DNA of 64,000 nt from DATBJG01 sp963790545. GTDB taxonomy: Bacteria; Acidobacteriota; Vicinamibacteria; Vicinamibacterales; JAMQPK01. The stretch is taken from assembly GCA_963790545.1 (NCBI GenBank), contig CAWBPA010000021.1, forward strand, positions 124,001 through 188,000, read 5' to 3'. Numbering within the stretch: position 1 is the first letter of the stretch; each line of letters starts with the position of its first letter. This document shows positions 53,233 through 62,582 of this stretch, piece by piece. The position numbers and the translations under genes were made by a program. Under the pieces are notes generated by a model. It saw only the letters and a list, made by a program, of their open reading frames with translations. It did not search any database and was not told where the DNA came from.

Positions 53233-54395
53233 TTATTCCACGAGCCGAATCACTTGTGGGAACAGTCCCGCAGGTGCTGGGCCAGCGCCGCGATCGTAGA
53301 TCCCGATGATTGGCGTGATATACCCGTAGACGTTGTTGCCCTGTCGGCGATCCACGAAGAATCCCATCCAGTTGGCCATCTTGAGATCCGCGTTGCGCCC
53401 GTTCTGTTTGCCGGTGTCGTAGTAGACGGGGTCGTACAACGGGATGACGATGACACGCGCGTCGGTGCCATTCCCACTAACCGGCTTGTCGGTTGCAGTC
53501 GTCCCAATAGGCGTACGGATCCTTCGCGATGAGGTCGTCAATCCCCTGAGTCGTTGGTCCGACCATGTTGCCGGGCTCGGGGTCCATCAGTATCGCCCGG
53601 ATGCATGATCGTCGTGTTGCAGTTGGCGATGTTCGTCCCGATACCAGTCGGCCGCCGCTTCCACCAGGCATATTCCACGAGAAGTAAAAGCTCGGCGCCA
53701 CGTTGTTGCCCGTGCCCGCGCGAATCATCATGTACTCGCCCCTGTCATACTGCCAGTCATAGCTCGTTCCACCTACCCGGGGCGACCCTTGCCGATACTC
53801 GTCCGGATTCGGGAGCGGATTGTTCTTCTTGTCGACCACGTCGAAGGTGTCGTCGGGATCCCACGGCGGGGTCTGACGCTCAATCCACTTGTCCGGGATG
53901 GTGAACGGCTTCACACACGTCTGCGCGTTGGTTGGCGACGCTTCCGCCGTCGCCATGGCTTCCATGTTCGCGGTGTTCACGCCAAAGAAACCGCCCATGA
54001 GCGTCGCGAGCGGATTGCCACGCGCGCCGGTCCGGATAGACGCGAACACGGACGCGGTTGTTCAGCCCCGTAGGCCCGAGTGGAAACGTGACGTCCGCGG
54101 GATCGATGTCCGAACATTGGCATCGATCACCTGATTTTCACCAGATGCGACGAGCGGCGTTCTGCACGGCGGGACCGTCGGCGGTGCGATCGTCGTAATT
54201 GTCTTTGACGAGTGCGGTCGCCCCCGCTAGCGCGCCCGCATCGGCCGAGTTCTGGGCCTGCGAACGGGCCGTCATGAACATCCCGACATCGATGGCAAGC
54301 GTCGTCGCCGCCAGGAACGCCATGAAACCCAGGCCGACGAACACGAGCGACATGCCTTGTTCGTTGTGTCGAAGACGTCGAAAAAGACCAGACAT
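53233..54395 (-). pseudogene. TadG-like (pilus-associated Tad domain) protein, broken by several shifts
   Basis: The start MSGLFRRLRHNEQGMSLVFVG and AIDVGMFMTARSQAQNSADAGALAGA are the classic TadE/G-like N-terminus with one membrane segment. After RRIW (54138) the frame stops. The rest continues in two further frames: PSFYFSWNMPGG and KDPYAYWDD in one, then RVIVIPLYDPVYYD and GNNVYGYITPIIGIYD to the end at 53233. At least three shifts are needed within 1.16 kb. Conserved content in every piece argues for poor base quality here, but true decay cannot be excluded. Confidence 0.75.
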
Positions 54396-54511
54396 AACCC
54401 CCTCTTTTCTGAGTCGTGGGCCCCGTCCCCACGAAGCGATCGCGGGTGCGGCCTGTCGATGAAACGGGTCCAACGACCCGGCCCAGCGACAGGGCACCCG
54501 CGGACCGCGGA

Positions 54512-55015
54512 CTATGGCTGGCTGGTCGCGCTCCCTGCGCCCTTCACTTCTTTCTCGTATTCCGCCTGGGCAGCCTTCAGGCGCGCCTCCGCTTCAGCCA
54601 GCGCCTTACCACGCTTACGCTCTTCTTCGTCCTGCCGCTTTTTCGCTTCTTCGGCTCTGCGTGCGGCCTCCGCGTCTTGCCTGGCCTGTTCTTGCGCGAG
54701 TCTCTGGTTCACCTTGGCTTGTTCGGCCGCTCGCTTGGCGGCCTCCTGGCGCGCCTTTGTTTCACGCTCCAGACGCTGCTGCTCTGCCTTCCGCTCCTGC
54801 GCGAGCGCTTCGCGCTCCTGCTTGGTCATTGGCCTCGGCGCCGGTGCGACCACCGAAACGGGCGACGGCGAAACAGCCGGTGCCGTCGTCGTCTTACCCG
54901 GGGCGGCCGGGGACGATTTCACTGGCAGACCCGTCTTGGTCGAGTTCGCGGGAGGATCGGGGAAGATCGCCCCTGCGGGCTGAGCGGGCACCGCGGACGC
55001 TGCCCGCCGACACAC
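54512..55015 (-). CDS. Pro-rich plus coiled-coil segment, probably the secretin C-terminus
   Basis: The 167-residue frame begins inside the end of the secretin gene in another frame. It has a Pro/Thr/Ala-rich linker (TTTAPAVSPSPVSVVAPAPR) and then about 90 residues of Glu/Arg/Ala-rich coiled coil (QERKAEQQRLERETKARQEA). The secretin frame over the same bases (54894-55015) gives Arg/Ser-rich sequence that does not look coding. So a shift at about 54990-55015 may join this to the secretin. A separate GTG-started protein is the alternative. Confidence 0.6.
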   Translation of the reverse strand: MCRRAASAVPAQPAGAIFPDPPANSTKTGLPVKSSPAAPGKTTTAPAVSPSPVSVVAPAPRPMTKQEREALAQERKAEQQRLERETKARQEAAKRAAEQAKVNQRLAQEQARQDAEAARRAEEAKKRQDEEERKRGKALAEAEARLKAAQAEYEKEVKGAGSATSQP

Positions 55016-56468
55016 TCGGCTGCTGTGCGGGCGTCAGGTTGCTCAGCGGCGGCCCAAATGGTGGAGGCGATGGAACCGGCTTTGGAATGGGCGGCATGTA
55101 CTGCTCGGACAGGCCGGGCAGTCCCGTCGCCGCGCCGGGCGATCCCGGCCGGACGATTTGCGGCGTGATCATGACCACGAGCTCTGTCTGCTCACGACGC
55201 GACGCTTTGCTCTTGAACAGCAGGCCCAGAATGGGAATGTCGCCGATACCCGGAATCTTCTGGAGACTCGAGGTCAGACTGTTGTTCATGAGGCCGGCAA
55301 TCGCGAATGTCTGACCGTCACGCAGCTCGAGCTCGGTCTCGGTCCGCCGCGTGGTGAGGGCCGGAACGCGGAAGCCTTCGACCGTGACCGCGTTGGCGAA
55401 GTCCAGCGAGCTCACTTCGGGTCGGACCTTCAGATGGATTAAGTCGTTGCCGAGCACCGTGGGCGTGAAGTTCAGCTTGATGCCGAACTCTTTGAACGAG
55501 ATCGTCACTGAGGTGCCACTCCCACCGCCCTGTACGACGGGGTACGGGTACTCACCGCCAGCGAGGAAGCTCGCTTCCTTGCCGTTCTGCGCGATGAGGT
55601 TCGGCTCGGCAAGGCTCTGGAACAGGCCGCGGTTCTGCAGCGCCCTGATGAGCGTCCCCACGTTGTGCTTGGTGTTGAACAGGAAGAAATTCAGGAAGTC
55701 GCTGAACACCAGCTTGCCATCGTCGAATTCCGGCGCTGGGAACTGTTGGGTCGTGGTGCGCCCAATGTAGTCCTTGTAGCCTTCAACCCCGGTAAAGAAC
55801 GACGCGCCCACTTCCGTCAACGCGGTACGGCCGACTTCCGCGAAGCGCACGCGCAGAAGCACCTGGTTCGACCCAAGGCCCTGCGGCTGCTGCAGCAGGT
55901 TGACGACGTCTTCTTTCTTGGCCACGTACCCCGCGGCCACGTCGCCCGCCTTTTCAATGATGAGCTTGTTGGTGACCGTGCCGGACAGAAGGACTTGCCG
56001 GCCGTTGTTCGCGACGGTGATCGGCTCACCGGGGAACAGTGTGCGCATCTGCAGCGCAAGCTGCTCCAAATCGCGCCGCACGTTGACTTCGTAGCGACGA
56101 ATGCCACCGCCACGTTCCCAGACGAACATGGAAATGGTCCCTGTGGTTTTGCCGTGGATCAGTACCTGTTGCGAGGTCGTCACCAGGACGTCGGCAACAT
56201 CAGGGCTCGTCAAGGACACGCGGGAAATCGGAGCTGGCACGTTGAGGACCGTGGAACGGCCGACCATCAGCTCGACTTCGGACGCTTCGTCCTCGGCACC
56301 GAGACTGCCGGCCGGACGCGCGCTCGCCTGAGGTATGACGCGAGCGCTTTGCGCGAGCATCACCGGCGAAAGACTCGGAACGAAGATGACGAGTATTGCA
56401 ATCCAAACAGCGCAGGCGCGCAGCGGGCACAGTGGCCGGGGTACGCCTGCAGCATGAACGGGTTTCAT
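54894..56468 (-). CDS. cpaC: Tad pilus outer-membrane secretin CpaC/RcpA
   Basis: 524 residues. Signal segment AVWIAILVIFVPSLSPVMLA, a pilus-type N-terminal domain (VELMVGRSTVLNVPAPISRVS), a BON-like stretch (VLLSGTVTNKLIIEKAGDVA), and the secretin core (QVLLRVRFAEVGRTAL, NLIAQNGKEASFLAGGEYPYPV, TRRTETELELRDGQTFAIAGL, VVMITPQIV). It forms the gated ring that lets the pilus cross the outer membrane. The last 40 residues are doubtful because of the overlapping coiled-coil frame. Confidence 0.94.
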   Translation of the reverse strand: MKPVHAAGVPRPLCPLRACAVWIAILVIFVPSLSPVMLAQSARVIPQASARPAGSLGAEDEASEVELMVGRSTVLNVPAPISRVSLTSPDVADVLVTTSQQVLIHGKTTGTISMFVWERGGGIRRYEVNVRRDLEQLALQMRTLFPGEPITVANNGRQVLLSGTVTNKLIIEKAGDVAAGYVAKKEDVVNLLQQPQGLGSNQVLLRVRFAEVGRTALTEVGASFFTGVEGYKDYIGRTTTQQFPAPEFDDGKLVFSDFLNFFLFNTKHNVGTLIRALQNRGLFQSLAEPNLIAQNGKEASFLAGGEYPYPVVQGGGSGTSVTISFKEFGIKLNFTPTVLGNDLIHLKVRPEVSSLDFANAVTVEGFRVPALTTRRTETELELRDGQTFAIAGLMNNSLTSSLQKIPGIGDIPILGLLFKSKASRREQTELVVMITPQIVRPGSPGAATGLPGLSEQYMPPIPKPVPSPPPFGPPLSNLTPAQQPSVSAGSVRGARSARRGDLPRSSRELDQDGSASEIVPGRPG

Positions 56469-56488
56469 TGAACAGCCTCCTTTGGCGT

Positions 56489-57352
56489 TTAACGCACGAC
56501 TTCCTGGACTCGCTTGTCACCCCGAATGATTTCAACCGTGGGGTAGTCGGGTGGTGGCGGGGCCTGTGCGGTGGTCTGCACAGGGGCCGCCGGACGGCGA
56601 GTCATCGACGCCATTCGAACGGCTGGAGCTTTCGCGGAAGCCCCCAGCAGGCCAGCCGGCTTCACACCGGGCGTCGACGGGGCCGACTGATCGAGGGGGT
56701 TCCGGAGGGCGAGTTGTATCTTGCCTTCGGTACTGGCCAGTGTCAGGCGCTCGGCTTCTTCCGGCGAGACGAGCAGCGTGACGACCGTGACGGCTTGCGG
56801 CTTGCTCTTGTCATCGCCTTGCTGTTCGAGCTTCGTCCCTGACGCCAGAACCTGCACGTTGGTCAGGACGACCTTCGATGTGACGTCACCGCGATTGTTG
56901 GTGGGGTTGGCGGTGGCGACCACGTCAACGCGCGTCCCGGGAAGCACGTAGCCCGCCACACCAATCACTTCGTTGACGCGGACCGACACGGCCCGCAGCC
57001 CCTGGGGAATAATGGGCGGAAGGCCGGCGCCCGCCTCCTTTGAGGCGAGCTTCAGCGGCAGAAATGGCTCGTTTTCGATGACCGGCATGATGAGGCCGCG
57101 GCCCACCAGGTCCGTCGGGCTGCCGAACGTGCCCTCAGGAACGCTGTTGGCCGGCCACTGCACAAGGCGCAGGTCCTCCTGTCGGAGCTCCGTGCCCAGT
57201 TCCAAGTCGGTGGCGGCCACCATGACCGGCTTGGTTGGAATCGTGACCGTCTTGACTGGAACGTTCTGGATGTAGTTGTAAGTGGCGTAGGCCAGTCCGC
57301 CGCCTGCGGTCAAAGCGAGCGCAAGTACGGCAACCAAACGAATGCGGTTCAT
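56489..57352 (-). CDS. cpaB: Pilus assembly protein CpaB/RcpC
   Basis: 287 residues: a membrane anchor (LVAVLALALTAGGGLAYATYNYI), an SAF domain (VMVAATDLELGTELRQEDLRLVQWPA), and the RcpC region (RAVSVRVNEVIGVAGYVLPGTRVDVVATA, then VTVVTLLVSPEEAERLTLA). It helps stabilise the secretin. The last residues are Ala/Pro-rich. It lies 20 bases upstream of cpaC. The 134 bases between it and tadE contain imperfect GGCTCGGG repeats. Confidence 0.95.
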   Translation of the reverse strand: MNRIRLVAVLALALTAGGGLAYATYNYIQNVPVKTVTIPTKPVMVAATDLELGTELRQEDLRLVQWPANSVPEGTFGSPTDLVGRGLIMPVIENEPFLPLKLASKEAGAGLPPIIPQGLRAVSVRVNEVIGVAGYVLPGTRVDVVATANPTNNRGDVTSKVVLTNVQVLASGTKLEQQGDDKSKPQAVTVVTLLVSPEEAERLTLASTEGKIQLALRNPLDQSAPSTPGVKPAGLLGASAKAPAVRMASMTRRPAAPVQTTAQAPPPPDYPTVEIIRGDKRVQEVVR

Positions 57353-57486
57353 AGAGGGCTCCTCCGGCTCCGGGCTTTTGGCTCGGGGGCTACAGGCCTC
57401 GGGCTCGGGTTCCGAGTTGTTTCTTCCAAAAACTTTCGCGCGACTTCTACGGGCGCCGATTTTCCAATCCGGTCATCCGCGATCGG

Positions 57487-57954
57487 TCATTCGTTCCTCA
57501 TCACGGACGATGCCACCATCGTCAAATCTCCACCGAGTGTGGTGCTGGGGCTGATGAGACGCGCCACGGGACCCAGCATGATGAAATCAAAGGGATACTG
57601 CACGGTCACCTGCGACGCCGAGACGTTCTCTCCGTTCACCAGAATCGACGTGGCCTGGTCCACATCGATTGACGCAGCTCCGTAGTTGTTCAGCTGCCCG
57701 GACTGCATATAGTTGCGCGCCGCATCCGTGGCCGTCTGCACCCCCGAACCCGGCAATATCGAAATGCGAGCACCCTCGCGCGCGGCATTGGTCAGAATCT
57801 GCCAACTCTGATACGCCCGACCGAACTCGAAAATTCCGACCGCAATCAGCAGCAGCAGCGGGATCGTGACGGCGGCTTCAATCAGCTCGGCCCCGCGTTC
57901 CGATCTCCAGCTCCGGCGTCGTGCGCGGTCTTTGTGGTCATCATGGACGTCCAC
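57487..57954 (-). CDS. TadE-like minor pseudopilin
   Basis: 155 residues with the TadE signature: a short basic leader, GAELIEAAVTIPLLLLIAVGIFEFGRAYQ as the hydrophobic helix, and ILTNAAREGARISI immediately after. The body is a C-terminal periplasmic domain. TadE-type proteins are processed by the CpaA peptidase and help initiate the pilus. It starts eight bases after the cpaA stop. Confidence 0.93.
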   Translation of the reverse strand: MDVHDDHKDRARRRSWRSERGAELIEAAVTIPLLLLIAVGIFEFGRAYQSWQILTNAAREGARISILPGSGVQTATDAARNYMQSGQLNNYGAASIDVDQATSILVNGENVSASQVTVQYPFDFIMLGPVARLISPSTTLGGDLTMVASSVMRNE

Positions 57955-57961
57955 CCCACAT

Positions 57962-58457
57962 TCAGAATCCTAAAACCACCAGTACGCTGCCGGCCGCAAT
58001 GGCGGGCGCAAATGGGAACCGATTGTCGCGGTCGACCGCCTCGACTTCTTCCTTGGCGGAGGAAGGGACGGCGACCAGGCGTACAGGTCCCACGCAGCGT
58101 CTCGCGCATGCGGCCTCTGCGCGCCGCCACGAACAGTGCGAGGAGTCCGCCGGCGATGGCGCTGTACAAAAATGCCTTGAAGATCATTGACGGCCCCAAC
58201 CACGTTCCGAGCGCCGCCATCAGTTTCACGTCGCCGCCGCCCGTACGGCCAAAGACATGTCCCGGCAACATCACGACAAAGCCCGTGAGGAAGCCGACGA
58301 GCGCCATGCCGGGCGGCAGTTCGACGACGCCCGATGCGGCAGCCATGATCCCGAGAGCGGCAACCGACAACGTCAGCGCGTTGGGAACGCGCCGTGTCGA
58401 GAAATCGATTGCTGCGCTGAGGCCTGCGCTTGCCATAACGGCCGTCACGGTGATCAC
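57962..58457 (-). CDS. cpaA: Prepilin peptidase CpaA/TadV (frameshifted near C-terminus)
   Basis: About 165 residues of the A24 aspartyl peptidase family: the first active Asp in AAIDFSTRRVPN, the second in RTGGGDVKLMAALGTWLG, with membrane helices between. A one-base shift near 58092 joins RETLRGT to VRLVAVPSSAKEEVEA, ending AAGSVLVVLGF at 57962; 496 bases fits one extra base. It cleaves Flp pilin leaders. GTG 58457 is two bases after the pilin stop. Uncorrected, the frame overruns tadE. Confidence 0.88.
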
Positions 58458-58458
58458 T

Positions 58459-58647
58459 TCAGAAAGTGGTGGCAATCCTGTCCCAAAACAGCTCGAAAAT
58501 TGTCTGGCCAACCGTGGTCACGACCGCGACGCACAAAAGAGCAATAAGCCCGACGAGCATCGCGTACTCGATCAGATCCTGCGCGTCGTCTTCGATTACC
58601 AGCCCTTCGGTGGCTAACCCGCGAGCAATTGTCAATAGACGCTGCAT
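58459..58647 (-). CDS. Flp-type pilin (second)
   Basis: 62 residues: leader, then DDAQDLIEYAMLVGLIALLCVAVVTTVG, the Flp signature in which the Glu five residues after the processing site is kept (DLIEYA). The cleavage point is expected before this segment, but the usual Gly is less clear than in textbook Flp leaders. It differs from the first pilin in the tail (QTIFELFWDRIATTF). It is co-transcribed with cpaA. Confidence 0.9.
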   Translation of the reverse strand: MQRLLTIARGLATEGLVIEDDAQDLIEYAMLVGLIALLCVAVVTTVGQTIFELFWDRIATTF

Positions 58648-58700
58648 GACTTCCTCTCCATGTCACGGTGTTCGAACGGTGACTGATGAGAGATGAGAGA

Positions 58701-58722
58701 GGGGCGGACGATTGCCCACCCC
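58701..58722 (-). terminator. Stem-loop between the two pilin genes
   Basis: GGGGTGGGC and GTCCGCCCC on the minus strand form a nine-base stem with two wobbles and a four-base loop, 25 bases after the first pilin stop. It has no T run, so it probably attenuates readthrough or stabilises the pilin message rather than ending transcription fully. Confidence 0.5.
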
Positions 58723-58746
58723 TCGCCCCCCGCGCCTGGACGCGTT

Positions 58747-58920
58747 TTAGATCTCGGCCGCGATCTGCTCAAAGATCCCCTGCACCTTGACACCTGCCGC
58801 CGTCACGGCCAGGATGCAGACGAGCGCGATCAGCCCGACGAGCAGGGCGTACTCGAGCAAGTCCTGTCCTTCATCGTCCTTGCGCACGAGCGACTTCAGG
58901 TAGGTCACGAGGTAGTTCAT
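58747..58920 (-). CDS. Flp-type pilin (first)
   Basis: 57 residues: MNYLVTYLKSLVRKDDEGQDLLEYALLVGLIALVCILAV, the Flp pattern with Gly before the mature QDLLEYA. GGAGGA lies six bases before ATG 58920. It is the first gene after the sigma-54 promoter and so probably the major pilin. The upstream frame to 59151 is not coding. It assembles into the adhesive Flp fibre after CpaA processing. Confidence 0.92.
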   Translation of the reverse strand: MNYLVTYLKSLVRKDDEGQDLLEYALLVGLIALVCILAVTAAGVKVQGIFEQIAAEI

Positions 58921-59031
58921 CTGATCCTCCAGCGCATCGCACCTTGCGATGCATAGCGGCGCCTGGCGCGCCGCAGTTTCACGAAACGTGCTTGCTGTCC
59001 GTGCCACTGCACGCGACGAGTGCATACAGAG

Positions 59032-59046
59032 GCAACGGCTGTGCCA
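59032..59046 (-). promoter_or_regulatory. Sigma-54 promoter of the Tad/Flp pilus locus
   Basis: On the minus strand TGGCACAGCCGTTGC: TGGCAC, five bases, TTGC, with GG and GC ten bases apart. Initiation near 59020 would give a leader of about 100 bases before the first pilin. The wider 404-base gap 58921-59324 also holds an AT-rich stretch with TTGACC (59253) and the palindrome TAGTTAACTA (59281-59290), possibly part of the rightward promoter. Confidence 0.75.
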
Positions 59047-59324
59047 CGCGTGACGGGCGCGAGTCGGCTCGTTGCCGTAACTCATTCGTGGCACGTGACG
59101 TTGCCTGTGCTTGACCGCTCTACGACGAGGCGGGCGCGTCTCGAAACGCATCTCGGTTGCACGGGTCGTTCGCGCAAGTTTCGTAACTCGCCATGCGATT
59201 TCGTGCGTCCCTGGGCGCCGACGGGCGCCGGTTCCCGGTCACGCATCCCCAATTGACCGTGTAAAGTATTGATAAATAGGTAGTTAACTATTCTTGGCCT
59301 GCCAGAGGGCAATAGGTACGGTCA

Positions 59325-59630
59325 TTGCGAAGGATGGCCACCGGGATCATGGTTATGCGGCCAAAGGCTTCACGAGGCATCGGCGAAACCGTCGGATCTG
59401 CCCTCTGCTTCATCGTCGTGCTGGGGGCGCTCATCGCCACTGACAGCCGAATCGGCCAGCGTGTCTCCGCCGAAATTTCCACGGATGCCTTCCACGGTTG
59501 GGGCGACCGGGCCGGCACGGTCGTGCACGCAATTGTCGGCGTTGCCCGCACACAGAGCATCGAGCACGCACCCATGCTGGTGTTTTCGATCGTTGCCGTC
59601 GTCCTCGTGCTCTTCATGCTAAGGACCTGA
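59325..59630 (+). CDS. Small membrane protein, unknown
   Basis: 101 residues with two predicted membrane segments (SALCFIVVLGALIATDS and APMLVFSIVAVVLVLFML) joined by a loop of about 45 residues with several His. I do not recognise it. TTG 59325 opens the frame; ATG 59334 (MATGIMVMRPKASRG) is the better start. It ends one base before the receiver/coiled-coil gene and is probably co-transcribed with it, divergent from the pilus locus. Confidence 0.6.
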   Translation: MRRMATGIMVMRPKASRGIGETVGSALCFIVVLGALIATDSRIGQRVSAEISTDAFHGWGDRAGTVVHAIVGVARTQSIEHAPMLVFSIVAVVLVLFMLRT

Positions 59631-59631
59631 T

Positions 59632-62200
59632 TTGGCACTCGTTCTGGTCATCGAGCCGGACTCGATGCAGGCTGGCGTGGTGAAACGTGTGCTGCGCGAG
59701 CGCGTCGGTGCGGACTGCGTTCTGGCAGACAGCAAAGACGCGGCACTCGCGTCGCTTCGCGCTCACATTCCCGATCTCATTCTGGTGAGCGCGCTCTTGT
59801 CTCCGCGCGATGAAGCCGACCTCAGCGATCATCTCCGGGATCTCGAAAACGCGGAACATCTCCAGACGCTGACGATCCCGTTGCTCGCAACGGGTCCTGC
59901 AATCGAACCCACCAGTAAGAAGGGTGGCCTGCTTGGAAAATTCAAGAAGCAGAAGGCAACCGGCGGAGGGCGGGGATGCGATCCGGGTGTGTTCGCCGAC
60001 GAAATTCGAAGTATCTCGATCGTTCGGCTGAACTAAAAACCGAGGTCGCGGCTCGCCGCGACCGCGAGCGACGTGAAGCCGCGAGACGCGAAGCGCAGTT
60101 GCGCGCCAATTCGACGGCTCCGCCGCCGTTTGAGTCTGAGCCGCGGAGACCGGTGCCCCATCGGACTCGAAGAGTGGGCGCTCACGGTTCCGTAACACAG
60201 GCGCAATCGTCGGGGAATGACTCGCCGCCACTCCAATCCGAGCCCGCTGAAGACTCGACTACGGCGGCCCGGGATCCCTTTGACATCAGTGGACTCTCGG
60301 ATGTGCCGCGATCGAACACGGTCCGGCGGCCGGTCTGTCCAGTCCGAAGCATCGACCAATGACGAGCTCGAGACGGAACCGGCGGAGGTTGAAATTGACC
60401 GTCGAGGCGGTTCCGCAGAGTTGGCCGGAGACGTCGGTGAAGCCGGTTCCACAGAGTCAGTCGAAGAGGCCGCCGCTGACCGTTGTGCTGCTCGAAACAG
60501 CCCCGTCGGACGCGCCAGAAGTTGCCACAGTGTTTCAGCGCGAAACCGAAGAGCAGGCCGCAGCACGTCGCGAGGAGGAGCGTCTCGAAGCTGATAAGCG
60601 GCTCGCCGCGGCGCGACTCGAGATGCAGCGGCTGGAAACCAGCCGTCGCGATGAGGAGCGCCTGGAAACCGAGCGCCTCGACACCGCTCGGCGCGAGGCG
60701 TCACGGCTCGAGGAAGAACGCCGCGAAACAGAGAAGCGGCTCGCGGCGGCGCGGGCAGAAGCCGATCAGCTGACCGCAGCCCGTCGTGAGGACGAGCGCC
60801 TGGAATCCGAACGCCGTGAAAGTGCGCGCCGCGAGGCCCAGCGTCGCGAGGCTGAACGCCGCGAGGCCGAGCGACTGGAAGCCGCAAGGCGTGAAGCAGA
60901 ACGGATCGAGGCCGAGCATCGGGCAGCCGAGCAACGCCGCGAGGGCGAGCGCCTCGAGATTCAGCGCCTCGAAGCCATTCGGCGCGAGGCCCAGCGCCTT
61001 GAAGCCGAGCGGCGCGAGGCTTCGCAACGTGAGGCCGAGCGACTCGAAGCCGAGAGACGTGAGGCCGCCCGTCAGGAGGCCGCGCGGGCCGAAGCTGAAC
61101 TGCGACTGGCAGCGCGACGTGAGGCGGAACGCCAGGAGACTGAACGGCTCGAGGCAGCGCGACGCGAAGCCGCTCGGCGAGAAGAGGAAAGGCTCGAAGC
61201 GGTTCGTCGAGAAAGCGAACGGCTGGAGGCGCTGCGTCTCGAGGTGGCCAAAAAGGAGGCGGAGCGGCTCGAAATCCAACGCGTGGAAGCGGAGCGGCTC
61301 CTCGAAGGCGCACGTCGTGAAGCCGAGCGCGTCGAAGCGGAACGACAGGAAGCCGAACGTCTCAAGGCCGAAGCTCAGCGGCTCAAGGAGGAGGCCAAGC
61401 GGCTCAAGGAGGAACGGCGCGCCGCCCGACGATCCGCACGCGAGAAGCCGTCCGAGCCTGCTGAGCATTCATCGTGGATCGGCCGCGCGATCGATGCACT
61501 GCGGACCGACATCCAGCGCCTTCACAAACACCAGGCGGCCACGCCAGAACCGATCGAGCCGCCCGAACCGGTTCAGGCACCGCCGCCACAGCGGGCCCAG
61601 GCTCCCAAGCCAAGCAAAAAGCCGAAACAGCCTTCCCCGGAACAGGACGAGTGGGGGTTGTACGATCCGGCGCAGTGTGGGTTTGACGCGCTCTATGCCA
61701 AGCTCGAACAAGCTGAGAACCAACCCAACGTCGAGGCCGACGAGACCCACGATCTGAACGACGATTTCGACTTGGCGCCCGTCGTCGCGCAGGAATCGTT
61801 GGTCGATGCCGCAGACTGGATTGACATCTCCTTGTCCGACCTCCAGTCGTCTCAGCCATTGCACCAGGGGCAGACTCTGCCCATGCCGACGAAATCGTCA
61901 GGTCTGGCGCCACTGGCGATGTGGGCACATGCGGATAACGGCGTAGCGGTGGAGGTCGTCCCAAGACCTCAAGATGAACTCGTCGAAATCATCGCTCGTT
62001 TGCATCTTCCGTCAAGCGTTGCGGCAGTCAGCTATCCAAAGGGATGTCGGATCCGCCGTGTGCGCGTCACTCCGCAGAAGGTGTCCAAGAATTCGAAGGC
62101 CAAATCGGACGAACCGCTGGTCATCCTGTCGCGCAAGCGACTGCAAGAGCTTCGGGAAGAGGCTGAAGAGGCCACTATTCCGGCCACCCGCGAGCGTTGA
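59632..62200 (+). CDS. Receiver-like domain plus long coiled-coil protein (three frameshifts)
   Basis: Read across frames this is a protein of about 855 residues. Residues 1-125 look like a receiver (ALVLVIEPDSMQAGVVKRVL; PDLILVSALL, so the phospho-acceptor Asp position is not conserved). A low-complexity linker leads to about 300 residues of unbroken Glu/Arg/Ala coiled coil built from units like REAERLEAERREA, then a Pro-rich hinge and a C-terminal part (YDPAQCGFDALYAKLEQ). Shifts are needed near 60006, 60300-60350 and 60460-60530. If those bases are real, only 60359-62200 would be one open frame. It begins with TTG or GTG-like initiation right after the preceding stop. Confidence 0.7.
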
Positions 62201-62381
62201 TCGAAAATCGCACACGCCGAATCCAAAAAGGGAAAACCTTCCTAACCCTTCTCCTTTCTAAGAGATACCTACCTCCCAGACTCGCGCCGTGTGCCGAGAT
62301 CGATCACGACTATCCAGGCACCGTCTGACCGCGCAAACGATAAGTCGCTCAGCAAGTGGCACTTAGCGTCAACTGAATTCA

Positions 62382-62582
62382 ATGGCAAATGCCTTGCTCT
62401 ATCGTGTCTCCATGGAGGCTTCAGTGTTGTCCATCGCATCCCGTGCACCATTCGTTCGTCTCTTCACTGCGGGCGTTCTGATTGCCCTGTACTTCGCAAA
62501 CGCGGTGTTCGGGATAGCAGCGCTGGCCATGGTCTTCGGCTTTGTGCTCGCCCAACGCCTGTGGATGCCGCGACAGGACTGA
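62382..62582 (+). CDS. Small membrane protein, unknown
   Basis: 66 residues. FVRLFTAGVLIALYFANAVFGIAALAMVFGFVLAQ makes one long or two short membrane segments; ends RLWMPRQD. A second ATG eleven residues in is equally possible. No homologue is recognised. The 180 bases before it and 240 bases after it show no clear element. Confidence 0.45.
   Translation: MANALLYRVSMEASVLSIASRAPFVRLFTAGVLIALYFANAVFGIAALAMVFGFVLAQRLWMPRQD

Noticed and set aside
59089..59104. Plus-strand TGGCACG...TTGC resembling a sigma-54 promoter
   Set aside because: GG and GC are eleven bases apart instead of ten; sigma-54 does not tolerate this spacing.
59325..62582. Integrated prophage or mobile island
   Set aside because: No integrase, terminase, transposase, att-like direct repeats or tRNA was found; only unknown small membrane proteins and a coiled-coil gene.
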